From contig DASTYT010000031.1 of NCBI GenBank assembly GCA_035764725.1, positions 1-64,000 of the forward strand: 64,000 nt of DNA, in the 5' to 3' direction. Below, one piece after another: positions 51,797 to 60,768 of this stretch. The number at the start of each line of letters is the position of its first letter. The stretch's first letter is position 1. Below the pieces are notes generated by a model. That model was not told where the DNA came from, did not search any database, and worked only from the letters and a program-made list of their open reading frames with translations. A program made the position numbers and the translations under genes. The stretch is from Candidatus Methylomirabilota bacterium (GTDB taxonomy: Bacteria > Methylomirabilota > Methylomirabilia > Rokubacteriales > CSP1-6).

Positions 51797-53404
51797 ATGC
51801 GGAGAAGGACCCTCGTTGCTCTCGGCGCCACTGCGCTCGTCGTGGGCGCGCTGAGCCTTACCCCCGCCATCGGCCAGGGGCCGAAGACCGGCGGCGTGCT
51901 CAACGTCATGCTCCGCGAGGATCTGGCGCAGGGCTTCGCCACTCACGAGACCGCCACCGTCGCCACCAGCACCCCCTCGCTGCCCTGCTTCAGCAACCTC
52001 GTCTTCTTCGATCCCGCGAAGAAGACGGAGAGCTTGGACACGGTGATCGGCGAGCTGGCCGAGAAGTGGTCGTGGCAGGACAACTACAAGAACCTCGTCT
52101 TCTTCCTGAGGAAGGACGTCAAGTGGCACGACGGCAAGCCCTTCACCTCGAAGGACGTGAAGTACACCTTCGACATGGTGCGCGAGTCGCCCGAGGCCAC
52201 CGCCAAGCTGCGGATCAATCCCAGGAAGGACTGGTACGCCAACGTCGAGCACATCGAGGCGCCGGACCCCTACACGGTGGTCTTCCGTCTGAAGCGCCCG
52301 CAGCCCTCGCTGCTCCTCATGCTCGCCTCCGGCTACTCGCCCATCTACGCCGCCCACATCCCGCCCGCCAATTACCGGACGACGTGCGTGGGGACGGGCC
52401 CGTTCAAGGTCAAGGAGTGGCGCAAGGGCGAGTTCATCGAGTACGTGAAGAATCCCGACTTCTACATCAAGGGCCGCCCCTACCTCGACGGGCTCAGGTA
52501 CGTGGTCATCGTCGAGCGCGGCACCCGGACCGCCGCGCTGCAGTCCGGCCAGCTCGACGTGGCCTTCCCCGGCGAGACCGGCCGCACCGCCATGGAGCAG
52601 CTGAAGAAGGCGGTGCCGAGCATGGTGTTCCAGCAGGTGGCGCAGAACGTCAGCGACAACATCATCATGAACACGAAGAAGCCGCCGTTCGACAACCCGA
52701 AGGTCCGGCTGGCGGTGAGCTACGCCATCGACCGCCGCGGTCTCATCCAGGCCGCACATCAAGGTGGAGCGGTGCTCGGCGCCGCCATGCTGCCCAAGCC
52801 CTACGGGGTCTGGGGCATGCTCGAGAAGGACCTCCTCGCCCTGCCCGGCTACGGCAAGCCCGACGAGATGAAGGCCCAGGCCAAGAAGCTTCTCGCCGAG
52901 GCCGGTATCACCGCGCAGAACCCCCTCAAGGTCGAGGTCGGCGTGCGCGCCATCGCCATCTACCTCGACATGGCGTCGTTCGTCGTCAACGAGCTCAAGC
53001 AGGTCGGCATCGAGGGGACGCTCAAGCAGGTGGAGACGGCGCAGTGGCATCCCATGGCCACGCGGGGCGACTATCAGATGGGCGCCAACCTCACGGGGCT
53101 GGGAACCGACGATCCCGACGCCAACTTCTACGAGAACTACGCGTGCGGCTCGCCCCGGAACTACAGCCAGTACTGCAGCGAAGAGGTCATGAAGATGTTC
53201 GAGCGCCAGAGCCAGGAGCTCGACCCCAAGAAGCGGGCGGCCATGGTGGTCGACATCCAGAAGAAGCTCGAGCAGGACGCCCCGCGGCCCATCCTCGCCC
53301 AACGGCTCGACTACTACGCGCACTGGGCCCACGTGAAGGGTCTCGTCGCCCACAACAACGTCTACAACTTCTCTCGGTTCCAGGACGTCTGGAAGGACAA
53401 GTAG
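51797..53404 (+). CDS. peptide/opine-type ABC transporter substrate-binding protein
   Basis: 535 aa, SBP_bac_5 family. Sec signal peptide (about 1-27, ending AIGQ), then the family pattern: LRKDVKWHDGKPFTSKDVKY, APDPYTVVFRLKRPQPSLL, GTGPFKVKEWRKGEFIEYVK, LAVSYAIDRRGLI. Binds oligopeptides or related ligands in the periplasm; specificity cannot be read. GAGGAGGAG before ATG 51797 (a GTG at 51791 also in frame). Followed by a GC hairpin and two permease genes; no ATPase subunits follow. Confidence 0.93.
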   Translation: MRRRTLVALGATALVVGALSLTPAIGQGPKTGGVLNVMLREDLAQGFATHETATVATSTPSLPCFSNLVFFDPAKKTESLDTVIGELAEKWSWQDNYKNLVFFLRKDVKWHDGKPFTSKDVKYTFDMVRESPEATAKLRINPRKDWYANVEHIEAPDPYTVVFRLKRPQPSLLLMLASGYSPIYAAHIPPANYRTTCVGTGPFKVKEWRKGEFIEYVKNPDFYIKGRPYLDGLRYVVIVERGTRTAALQSGQLDVAFPGETGRTAMEQLKKAVPSMVFQQVAQNVSDNIIMNTKKPPFDNPKVRLAVSYAIDRRGLIQAAHQGGAVLGAAMLPKPYGVWGMLEKDLLALPGYGKPDEMKAQAKKLLAEAGITAQNPLKVEVGVRAIAIYLDMASFVVNELKQVGIEGTLKQVETAQWHPMATRGDYQMGANLTGLGTDDPDANFYENYACGSPRNYSQYCSEEVMKMFERQSQELDPKKRAAMVVDIQKKLEQDAPRPILAQRLDYYAHWAHVKGLVAHNNVYNFSRFQDVWKDK

Positions 53405-53431
53405 CGCGCGCGTGCGTGAGCCCGTGTCGGA

Positions 53432-53462
53432 GCGGGGCGGGGGTTTCGCGCCCCCGCCCCGC
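53432..53462 (+). terminator. intercistronic GC hairpin after the binding-protein gene
   Basis: 12-bp perfect stem GCGGGGCGGGGG / CCCCCGCCCCGC, 7-nt loop, no U-run. Such hairpins protect the upstream message and lower read-through, giving excess binding protein over permeases. Confidence 0.7.
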
Positions 53463-53479
53463 GTGGTAGCCTCTCCGCC

Positions 53480-54433
53480 GTGAAGACCTATCTTTTCCAG
53501 CGCCTGGGCATCGCCGTCCTCACGTTGTTCGGCATGTCCGTCGTGATCTTCGTCCTCCTTCGCCTCGCCCCCGGCGACATCGTCGACATCCTCTTCTCCA
53601 CTGGCGGCTACGTGAACGTCGAGGAGCGCAAGGCGATCATGAAGGAGCTGGGCATCGACAAGCCGCTGGTCGCCCAGTACCTGGAGTGGATCCGCAACTT
53701 CCTCGTCGGCGACCTCGGCAAGTCGTACCGCTACGACCAGCCCGCATGGGACATCATCCGCCCGCTCATTCCCGTCACGCTGGAGCTGGCGGTGCTCTCC
53801 ACCCTCGTGGCGATCTGCATCGGCGTGCCCACCGGCGTGATCAGCGCGATTCGGCAGGACACCACCCTGGACTACGCGCTCCGCGTGTTCAGTCTCGCCG
53901 GCCTCAGCATGCCCGCCTTCTGGCTCGGGATGGTGATCATCCTGGCTTTGGTGTCGTATCTCCAGTGGATCCCCCCCGTCACCTACGTGGGCCCGCGCGA
54001 GAACCTGTGGCTCCACATCGTGCAGTTCGGCCTGCCCGCCCTCGCCGTCGGCTACCGCTCATCCGCCCTCATCATGCGCATCACGCGCTCCGCCCTCCTC
54101 GAGGTCATGCGTGAGGACTACATCCGCACCGCGTGGGCGAAGGGGCAGAGCGAGCGCATCGTGATCTGGCGGCACGCGCTCCAGAACGCCATCCTCCCCG
54201 TGGTCACCGTCATCGGCATCGAGTTCGCGTTCCTCATCGGCGGCCTCGTGGTGACGGAGAACGTGTTCAACCTGCCCGGGGTGGCGCGCTTCCTCGTCCA
54301 GGCGATTCTCTGGCGCGACTACCCCATCGTGCAGAACCTCGTCATGTTCATCGCGGTGGTGGTGATCCTCTCCAACCTCTTCGTGGACATGCTCTACGGC
54401 TTCCTCGATCCGCGGGTCCGCTATGGCAGTTAG
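53480..54433 (+). CDS. DppB-like ABC permease
   Basis: 317 aa, six membrane helices. N-terminal FQRLGIAVLTLFGMSVVIFVLLRLAPGD trimmed to the DppB/OppB hallmark LLRLAPGD, and the EAA coupling loop RITRSALLEVMREDYIRTAWAKG. Ends RVRYG as usual. GTG 53480. Overlaps the partner permease by 11 nt. Confidence 0.93.
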   Translation: MKTYLFQRLGIAVLTLFGMSVVIFVLLRLAPGDIVDILFSTGGYVNVEERKAIMKELGIDKPLVAQYLEWIRNFLVGDLGKSYRYDQPAWDIIRPLIPVTLELAVLSTLVAICIGVPTGVISAIRQDTTLDYALRVFSLAGLSMPAFWLGMVIILALVSYLQWIPPVTYVGPRENLWLHIVQFGLPALAVGYRSSALIMRITRSALLEVMREDYIRTAWAKGQSERIVIWRHALQNAILPVVTVIGIEFAFLIGGLVVTENVFNLPGVARFLVQAILWRDYPIVQNLVMFIAVVVILSNLFVDMLYGFLDPRVRYGS

Positions 54434-55337
54434 CCCGGCCGGTCCCGCCGCCGTCGAGCTGGCCGCGCCCCGGCGGGCCGTGCTGGCGCGCCCGAGCGCC
54501 GCCACCGTGCTCGGGCGCTTCATCCGCAAGAAGCCGCTGGGCGCGGCGGGCGGCTTCATCATGCTCGTGATCACGCTCACCGCCATCTTCGCCAACGTGG
54601 TGGAGACTCACGATCCGATCGCCACCGACGCCGCCCATACCCTGGGCCGGCCGTCCGCCGAGCACTGGCTGGGCGCCGATCACCTCGGCCGCGACGTGTA
54701 CTCGCGGGTGGTGCACGGGGCCCGCGTGTCGCTGATCGTGGGCATCGCCTCGACCGTGCTCGGCTCATTCTTCGGCGGGATCATCGGGCTCCTCTCCGGC
54801 TACATCGGCGGCAAGACCGACCTCATCACCCAGCGCGTGCTCGACATCCTCCAGGGCCTCCCCCTGCTCGTGCTCGCGATGGTGATGTCGGCCGCGCTCG
54901 GCGCCTCCATCCAGAACGTCGTCATCGCGATCTCGGTGCCGATCATCCCGCGCGCCGCGCGGGTCATCCGCTCGAGCGTGCTGTCCATCCGCGAGATGCA
55001 GTACGTGGAGGCGGCGCGCGCGGTGGGCGTCACGCACCTCCGCATCGCCTTCCGCCACATCCTGCCCAACACCATCGGGCCGTTCATCGTGCTGATGACC
55101 GCGCAGCTCGGCGGCGCCATCCTCGTGGAGGCCACCCTGTCCTTCCTGGGCCTGGGCGTGCCCGAGCCGTATCCGTCGTGGGGCCGCATGCTCTCGGTGT
55201 CGGCGGCGGAGTACGCGCAAAAGGCGCCGCACCTCGTGCTGTTCCCCGGCCTCGCCATCAGCCTCGCCGTGTTCGGCTCGAACCTGCTCGGCGACGCGCT
55301 CCGCGACACGCTGGACCCGCGCCTTCGCGGCGCCTGA
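54423..55337 (+). CDS. DppC-like ABC permease
   Basis: 304 aa. OppC-type N-terminal helix (KKPLGAAGGFIMLVITLTAI), the AEHWLGADHLGRDVYSRVVHGAR motif typical of DppC, EAA loop (VEAARAVGVTHLRIAFRHIL), and C-terminal DPRLRG. Pairs with the DppB-like subunit. The cluster lacks DppD/DppF ATPases; they must be encoded elsewhere or shared. Confidence 0.93.
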   Translation: MAVSPAGPAAVELAAPRRAVLARPSAATVLGRFIRKKPLGAAGGFIMLVITLTAIFANVVETHDPIATDAAHTLGRPSAEHWLGADHLGRDVYSRVVHGARVSLIVGIASTVLGSFFGGIIGLLSGYIGGKTDLITQRVLDILQGLPLLVLAMVMSAALGASIQNVVIAISVPIIPRAARVIRSSVLSIREMQYVEAARAVGVTHLRIAFRHILPNTIGPFIVLMTAQLGGAILVEATLSFLGLGVPEPYPSWGRMLSVSAAEYAQKAPHLVLFPGLAISLAVFGSNLLGDALRDTLDPRLRGA

Positions 55338-55365
55338 CCTGCCCGTCTTCGACAGAGGAGCCACC

Positions 55366-56775
55366 ATGGCGAACGACGAACTCTGCTGGATGTCCGCGGC
55401 CGCGCTGGCCGCGGCGATCAAGCGCAAGAAGCTGTCTCCGGTCGAGGTGACGCGCGCGGTGCTGGACCGCATCGAGCGCGTGAACCCGCGCCTCAACGCC
55501 TACGTCACGATCACCGATGACCAGGCCCTGCGGGACGCCCGCGCCGCCGAGCGCGCGGTGGGGAAGAAGGGTGCGCGCCTCGGCCCTCTCCACGGCGTGC
55601 CGTTCTCCACCAAGGACCTCGTCATCACCAAGGGCGTCCGCACGACGTTCGGCACGCGCTTCTACGCGGACAACGTGCCCACGGAAGACGCGCCGATGGT
55701 GGCGCGCATGAAGGCGGCGGGCGGCATCCAGCTCGGCAAGACGAATACCCCGACCTTCGGCTGGATCGGCGCCACCCACAACCTGGTGTTCGGGGTCACC
55801 CGTAACCCCTGGAACACGGACCGGACCCCCGGGGGCTCGAGCGGCGGGGCGAGCGCGGCGGTGGCGGCCGGACTGGGTCCGGTGGCCATCGGCACCGACG
55901 GCGGCGGGTCGATCCGGATCCCCGCATCGTTCACGGGGATCTTCGGCCACAAGGCCTCGTACGGGCGCATCCCCGTCTACCCGCCCAGCGGCGCGTGGAG
56001 CCTCTCCCACATCGGCCCCATGACGCGCACGGTGGAGGACGCCGCGCTGATGATGAACGCCTGCGCGGGCCCGGACGAGCGCGACCAGTACTCGCTGCCC
56101 GCCGCCGGCACCGACTACGTCAAGGCGCTCAAGGGCAGCCTCAAGGGGCTGCGGATCGGCTGGTCGCCCGACCTGGGATTCGCGAGAGTGGTCGATCCCG
56201 AGGTGGAGGCGACGTGCGCGAAGGCGGCGCGGCGCTTCCGTGACCTCGGGGCCAAGGTCGACGAGGCACGGCTGGGCTGGCCGTCCCCGAAGGCGGCGTG
56301 GGAGGCGGTGTTCTGCGGCGGCATCGCCACCCGGATGGCGCCCTATCTCGACCGGCCGAACGACATCGACCCCGGCCTGCTCCCCATCATCCAGGACGCG
56401 GTCAAGTGGCCGGCCTCGCGCTACGTGCAGGCGTGGTTCGACCGGCTCACCTGGTACGACCACGTGCGCCGCTACTTCGACACGCACGACCTCCTGCTCA
56501 CCCCGACCATCGCGACGCCCCCGTTCAAGGTGGGGCTCGACAACCCGCCCGACATCGCGGGCCGGCCGGTGGAGGCGTACGACTGGATCCCGTTCACGTA
56601 CCCGTTCAACCTCACCGGCAATCCCGCCGCGTCGGTGCCGTGCGGCTTCACCAAGGATGGGCTGCCCATTGGGCTGCAGATCGTGGGACGGCGCTTCGAC
56701 GACGTGACGGTGCTCCGCGCGGCCGCGGGATTCGAGAAGCTCGCGCCCTGGGCCGACCGGAAGCCGGCCATCTGA
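55366..56775 (+). CDS. amidase (amidase-signature family)
   Basis: 469 aa. Complete Ser-cisSer-Lys machinery: Lys83 in FSTKDL, GGSSGG (156-161, cis-Ser), and nucleophile Ser182 in DGGGSIRIPA. Hydrolyses an amide; substrate unknown, likely linked to the imported peptide-like compound given its position 28 nt after the permease. No signal peptide, so cytoplasmic. GAGGAG before ATG. Confidence 0.93.
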   Translation: MANDELCWMSAAALAAAIKRKKLSPVEVTRAVLDRIERVNPRLNAYVTITDDQALRDARAAERAVGKKGARLGPLHGVPFSTKDLVITKGVRTTFGTRFYADNVPTEDAPMVARMKAAGGIQLGKTNTPTFGWIGATHNLVFGVTRNPWNTDRTPGGSSGGASAAVAAGLGPVAIGTDGGGSIRIPASFTGIFGHKASYGRIPVYPPSGAWSLSHIGPMTRTVEDAALMMNACAGPDERDQYSLPAAGTDYVKALKGSLKGLRIGWSPDLGFARVVDPEVEATCAKAARRFRDLGAKVDEARLGWPSPKAAWEAVFCGGIATRMAPYLDRPNDIDPGLLPIIQDAVKWPASRYVQAWFDRLTWYDHVRRYFDTHDLLLTPTIATPPFKVGLDNPPDIAGRPVEAYDWIPFTYPFNLTGNPAASVPCGFTKDGLPIGLQIVGRRFDDVTVLRAAAGFEKLAPWADRKPAI

Positions 56776-56788
56776 GGGGAGGGCCTCC

Positions 56789-57682
56789 ATGAAGACCGAC
56801 GACGTCAAGCGCATCCTCGTGGTGGGCGCGGGGCAGATGGGCGCGCAGATCGCCATGCAGTCGGCGCTCCACGGCTATGCCCTGACCCTCAACGATCTCT
56901 CCACGGACCTCTTGCAGAAGGGCATGGCGGGCAACCGCAAGCAGCTCGAGCGGCGCGTGCAGAAGGGCCAGATGACCAAGGATCAGATGGAAGAGGCGAT
57001 CGCGCGCGTGCGCCTGGAGCCCGACCTCGAGAAGGCGGCACGCGACGCCGACTTCGTCATCGAGGCCATCGTGGAGCGCCTGGAGCCCAAGCGCGAGTGC
57101 TTCGCGAAGCTCGACCGGTTCTGCCCGCCGCACGCCATCCTCGCCACCAACTCCTCCACCCTCATGAACTCGCAGATCGCCTCGGCCACCAAGCGGCCGG
57201 ACAAGTGCGTGAACATGCACTACTTCTACCCGCCGCTGGTCATGAAGCTGGTCGAGGTGGTGAAGGGGCAGGCGACCAGCGAGGAGACAGTGGAGATCAC
57301 CGCGGAGGTGGCGCGGCGCAGCGGCCGAGAAGCGGTCATTCTCAGAAAGGAGCTGCCCGGCTTCCTGGTCAACCGCATCCTGCGCGCGCTGGTGCGCGAG
57401 GCCTACTACTGCCTCGAGCAAGGTGTGGCCAATCACGCCGACATCGACAAGGCGGTGGAGCTGGGCCTGAACCACCCGCTGGGGCCGTTCAAGCTCGGCG
57501 ATCTCTCCGGGCTGGATATCGGCTACAACGCGCGCCTCGAGACCTACGAGGTCACGAAGGACCCGAACGACAAGCCGCCGCGGGAGCTCGAGAAGCGCGT
57601 GAAGCGCGGAGACCTCGGCCGCAAGACCGGCCGCGGCTTCTACGACTACTCGACGGATCCGCCCAAGCCCATCCTCGACTGA
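56789..57682 (+). CDS. 3-hydroxyacyl-CoA dehydrogenase
   Basis: 297 aa, HBD/FadB-like. NAD loop VVGAGQMGAQIA (11-22), catalytic His144 with Glu156 (NMHYFYPP...KLVEVV), substrate residues NSS (121-123), and C-terminal helical domain (FLVNRILRALVREAYYCLE, GLNHPLGPFKLGDLSGLD). Oxidises 3-hydroxyacyl-CoA, e.g. 3-hydroxybutyryl-CoA. Stand-alone, without the hydratase fusion. Follows the amidase by 13 nt, so probably in the same catabolic operon. Confidence 0.93.
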   Translation: MKTDDVKRILVVGAGQMGAQIAMQSALHGYALTLNDLSTDLLQKGMAGNRKQLERRVQKGQMTKDQMEEAIARVRLEPDLEKAARDADFVIEAIVERLEPKRECFAKLDRFCPPHAILATNSSTLMNSQIASATKRPDKCVNMHYFYPPLVMKLVEVVKGQATSEETVEITAEVARRSGREAVILRKELPGFLVNRILRALVREAYYCLEQGVANHADIDKAVELGLNHPLGPFKLGDLSGLDIGYNARLETYEVTKDPNDKPPRELEKRVKRGDLGRKTGRGFYDYSTDPPKPILD

Positions 57683-57789
57683 CCGGATCGACCGCACTCA
57701 CCGCCGCGGCCGAGAGACACGTCTCTCCGCCGCGGCGTCTCCACGCCGGGACATTGACCGGCGCGGGTCCCGGGCCGACGCTGCCCCGC

Positions 57790-58347
57790 ATGGCGCGCGG
57801 GTTCACGCTGCTCGAGGTCCTGGTGGCGATGGCGGTGAGTGGGCTCGTCATGGCCGGCACGTTGAGCCTCCTCCTCGCGGGGCAGGGGGCCTACGCGGCG
57901 GGCGAGGCGCGGGCCGAGGCGATTCAGGGCGCCCGCGTCGGCCTCGAGCGCATGGCCACCGAGCTGCGCCAGGCCGGCTACGACCCGCAGGGCGCCGGCT
58001 TCGCCGCGATCGAGGTCGCCGAGCCCGAGCGCGTCACCCTCCTCCACGATCTCAACGAGAACGGCGTCATCGATCCGACGCGCGAGCGGGTGACATACCT
58101 CCTGCGCGGCACGGTGCTCCGGCGCGAGGCGGGCGGGGGCGCCCAGCCGCTGGTGGAGGGCGTGCAGCGGCTCAGCCTGACCTACTACGATCGCGAGGAT
58201 CGGCCCACGAGCGAGCCCGCGCAGGTGGCCTCGATCGGCATCGTGCTCGAAGTGGCGCGGCGCGCGCCGACGCCCCTGACGCCCGTCATGATGGGCACGC
58301 GCGTTCGGCTCCGGAACGAGCGGCGCACCGCGCCGGCGCCCGCGTGA
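57790..58347 (+). CDS. minor type IV pilin-like protein (PilW-type)
   Basis: 185 aa. Class III signal: short leader MARG, cleavage before FTLLEV with the conserved Glu5, then the hydrophobic helix (LVAMAVSGLVMAGTLSLLLA). The rest is a small beta-rich pseudopilin head (ERVTLLHDLNENGVIDPTRE). ATG 57790 gives the exact short leader expected. Isolated: no other pilus genes are in the window, so it probably serves a pilus or secretion system encoded elsewhere. Confidence 0.85.
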   Translation: MARGFTLLEVLVAMAVSGLVMAGTLSLLLAGQGAYAAGEARAEAIQGARVGLERMATELRQAGYDPQGAGFAAIEVAEPERVTLLHDLNENGVIDPTRERVTYLLRGTVLRREAGGGAQPLVEGVQRLSLTYYDREDRPTSEPAQVASIGIVLEVARRAPTPLTPVMMGTRVRLRNERRTAPAPA

Positions 58348-58361
58348 GCGCGCCGCGGCTC

Positions 58362-58370
58362 TGCTAGAAT
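58362..58370 (+). promoter_or_regulatory. extended -10 element, probable leaderless start
   Basis: TGCTAGAAT (TGnTAnAAT). Ends 6 nt before ATG 58377 and no Shine-Dalgarno is present, so transcription should begin at the start codon. Confidence 0.5.
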
Positions 58371-58376
58371 CCCGTC

Positions 58377-59141
58377 ATGCGAAGCCTTCGCCGCCCGCTC
58401 GCGCTCCTCGTGCTCGTCGTCGGTGCCTTCGTCTCGTGCGAGACCGTGCCCATCACCGGCCGCAGCCAGATCAACATCATCTCGGAGCCCGACGAGGTGA
58501 AGATGGGCGCCCAGGCCTACCAGGAGGTCACGGGCAAGGCCAAAGTCTCCGGCGAGCCCGTCGCCAATACCCAGGTGAAGCGCGTCGCCCAGCGCATTAT
58601 CGCGGTCAGCGACAAGCCCGACCTCCCCTGGGAGGTGAAGGTCATCGAGGAGCAGCAGGCCAACGCATTCGCACTGCCCGGCGGCAAGATCGCGGTCTAT
58701 ACCGGTATTCTTCCTATTACCAAGGATGACGCGGGGTTGGCTGCCGTCATCGGTCATGAGGTGGGACATGTGCTCGCGCATCATAGTGCCGAGCGCGTGA
58801 GCCAGCAGATGATCGCCCAAGGCCTGGGCGGCGCGCTCGCGCAGGGCCTCGGCGCCAATCCTCAGCTTGGCCAGCAGGCGGTGGGGCTCGCCGTGCAGGG
58901 GCTCCAGCTCCCGTGGGGCCGTCAGCAGGAGTCGGAGGCGGATCACATCGGCCTCATCCTGATGGCCAAGGCCGGCTACGATCCGCACGCCGCGCGCGAC
59001 TTGTGGATGCGGATGGCTGCCGCGTCGCAGGGCGCCTCGCGCCCGCCGGAGTTCCTCTCCACGCATCCGTCCGAGGAGACCCGGATCAAGCAGATCGAGG
59101 CGTGGATGCCGGAGGCCATGAAGTACTACAAGCCGCGCTGA
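58377..59141 (+). CDS. M48-family metallopeptidase, putative lipoprotein
   Basis: 254 aa. Lipoprotein-like signal ending FVSC (Cys21), family opening VPITGRSQINIISE, zinc motif HEVGH (127-131), third ligand in QQESEADHIGLILMAKAGYD and FLSTHPSEETRI near the end. Same Oma1/LoiP-like type as the enzyme at 29804-30499 but clearly a separate paralogue with a different gene context. Degrades damaged envelope proteins. Followed by a hairpin. Confidence 0.93.
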   Translation: MRSLRRPLALLVLVVGAFVSCETVPITGRSQINIISEPDEVKMGAQAYQEVTGKAKVSGEPVANTQVKRVAQRIIAVSDKPDLPWEVKVIEEQQANAFALPGGKIAVYTGILPITKDDAGLAAVIGHEVGHVLAHHSAERVSQQMIAQGLGGALAQGLGANPQLGQQAVGLAVQGLQLPWGRQQESEADHIGLILMAKAGYDPHAARDLWMRMAAASQGASRPPEFLSTHPSEETRIKQIEAWMPEAMKYYKPR

Positions 59142-59160
59142 GCGGCCTCCGACCCCGCGG

Positions 59161-59184
59161 CCCACCCGGCCCCACCCGGGTGGG
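59161..59184 (+). terminator. GC hairpin after the M48 gene
   Basis: CCCACCCGG (59161-59169) and CCGGGTGGG (59176-59184), 6-nt loop; no U-run. Flanked by a short direct repeat CTCCGACCCC. Separates the M48 transcript from the dcw cluster. Confidence 0.5.
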
Positions 59185-59300
59185 CTCCGACCCCTTCAGA
59201 GCCCTCATTTCCCCCAGCGGCAGGGGAGCCGCAGGCCGGTCTCCCCAACCTGTCGCCGTGATGACACGTCGCATTTCTCCTTGAAATCTTTAGTTTTTCC

Positions 59301-59329
59301 TTGACACCCTCGGGGCCACCCCTTAGGAT
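59301..59329 (+). promoter_or_regulatory. promoter of the dcw (cell wall/division) cluster
   Basis: TTGACA (59301-59306), 17-bp spacer, TAGGAT (59324-59329). Start about 59336, leader about 87 nt to the mraZ GTG. Confidence 0.75.
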
Positions 59330-59337
59330 GCCCCTTC

Positions 59338-59405
59338 AAGTGGGGGGTTTTCCCATGAAGTGGAGTTACCACCCAGTCGCGGTAAGGGGGGCGGGGCCAG
59401 TGGGG
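59338..59405 (+). promoter_or_regulatory. candidate MraZ operator repeats
   Basis: AGTGG occurs at 59339, 59359 and 59399: offsets of 20 and 40 bp, all on one helical face, right after the dcw promoter. MraZ is known to bind phased (A)GTGG/TGGG-type repeats before mraZ, so this fits autorepression; the 5-mer is short. Confidence 0.4.
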
Positions 59406-59422
59406 CCCCGGCCGGGGGACGA

Positions 59423-59860
59423 GTGTTTCGGGGACATTTCAGACACACCATCGACCCGAAGGGACGCTTGAGCATTCCCGCGAAGTTTCGCGAGGCGCTC
59501 GATGGTGATCTCGGTGACAAGCTCGTGATCGTCCCCATCGATCACGCGCTCGAGGTGTTTCCGCTCGCCGCGTGGCGCGACATCGAAGCGAAGGTCGCGG
59601 CGCTGCCGAAGTTCGACGAGGACGCGCGCAAGTTCAAGTACGCGTATCTGTCGCGCGCGCAGGACGTGTCGCTCGACGCGCAGGGCCGCATCCAGCTCTC
59701 GTCCGACTATCGCGAGCGCGCGGGCCTCGACAAGGACGTGATCGTCATCGGCATGCTCGACCACTTCGAGGTGTGGGATCCCGATCGCTACGCGCACGTC
59801 GGCGATCCGCGCGAGCCGCTCGGCGATCTCTTCAGCCGCCTCGCCAAGAAGGGCGTGTGA
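59423..59860 (+). CDS. mraZ: transcriptional regulator MraZ
   Basis: 145 aa, normal length. Two AbrB-like SpoVT repeats each with the DxxGRxxIP-type motif: TIDPKGRLSIPAKFRE (about 10-25) and SLDAQGRIQLSSDYRE (about 90-105). Forms a ring that binds repeats upstream of its own gene and controls the dcw cluster. GTG 59423 has GGGGGAC just upstream; the frame's earlier ATG would add an unlikely Gly-rich N-terminus. Stop overlaps the rsmH region (GTGA). Confidence 0.93.
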   Translation: MFRGHFRHTIDPKGRLSIPAKFREALDGDLGDKLVIVPIDHALEVFPLAAWRDIEAKVAALPKFDEDARKFKYAYLSRAQDVSLDAQGRIQLSSDYRERAGLDKDVIVIGMLDHFEVWDPDRYAHVGDPREPLGDLFSRLAKKGV

Positions 59861-59865
59861 GCGCG

Positions 59866-60768
59866 ATGGAGCACATGGACGTGCACGTGCCGGTGCTCGC
59901 CGACGAGGTAGTGTTCCTGCTGCGCGCGCGTCGCGCCGGATGGATGCTGGACGGCACGGTGGGCCTCGGCGGTCACGCCGAGCGGCTGCTCGAGGCGAGC
60001 GCGCCGGGCGCACGCCTGCTCGGCCTCGACGGCGACGACGACGCCCTCGCGCGCGCCGCCGCTCGGCTCGCGCGCTTCGGCGAGCGTGCGCGCCTGCGTC
60101 ACGGAAATTTCCGCGCCCTCGCCACCCACGCCGCGGAGGCCGGCGTGACGGAAGCGGAGACGGTGCTGCTCGACCTTGGCCTCTCGTCCTATCAGCTCGA
60201 GGCGTCCCGCCGCGGATTCTCGTTCCAGGGCGAGGAGCCCCTCGACATGCGTTTCGATCCCACCGCGGGCATCACGGCCGCGGAGCTTGTCAACCGGTTG
60301 CCGGAGGCGGAGCTCGCCGCGGTGCTCAAGGAGCACGGCGAGGAGCCGCACGCCCGACGCATCGCCCGACGGATCGTCGAGGCGCGCGCGGTCGCTCCCC
60401 TCCGCACCACTGCCGATCTCGTGGCCGCGGTGAAGCGCGGCGTGCCGCGCGCGGCTTGGCCGCGCCGCACCCACGTCGCCACCCGCACCTTCCAGGCCCT
60501 GCGCGTCGCCGTCAACGACGAGGCGCAGGCGCTCCGCGACGCGCTGCCGCAGGCAGCGGCGTTGCTCGGCCGCGGCGGTCGGCTCGGCGTCATCTCGTTC
60601 CACTCGGGGGAAGACCGCATCGTGAAGCGCACGTTCCGTACGCTGGAGACGAACGGCTTCGGTGAGCTGCAACCGTCGCCGGTGATGCCGCAGCGCGAGG
60701 AGACGCTGGTGAACCCGCGGGCCCGGAGCGCGAAGCTCCGCGTGCTCGAGCGGCTGGAGGCGGCGTGA
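59866..60768 (+). CDS. rsmH: 16S rRNA m4C1402 methyltransferase RsmH
   Basis: 300 aa. Opening HVPVLADEV, SAM motif DGTVGLGGHAERLL, LLDLGLSSYQLE, FRPDxDMRFDP-like stretch EPLDMRFDPTAG, and C-terminal ISFHSGEDRIVK with NPRARSAKLR. Methylates N4 of C1402 in 16S rRNA. ATG 59866 chosen; GTG 59857, in frame and overlapping the mraZ stop, is an alternative. Normal second gene of dcw. Confidence 0.95.
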   Translation: MEHMDVHVPVLADEVVFLLRARRAGWMLDGTVGLGGHAERLLEASAPGARLLGLDGDDDALARAAARLARFGERARLRHGNFRALATHAAEAGVTEAETVLLDLGLSSYQLEASRRGFSFQGEEPLDMRFDPTAGITAAELVNRLPEAELAAVLKEHGEEPHARRIARRIVEARAVAPLRTTADLVAAVKRGVPRAAWPRRTHVATRTFQALRVAVNDEAQALRDALPQAAALLGRGGRLGVISFHSGEDRIVKRTFRTLETNGFGELQPSPVMPQREETLVNPRARSAKLRVLERLEAA

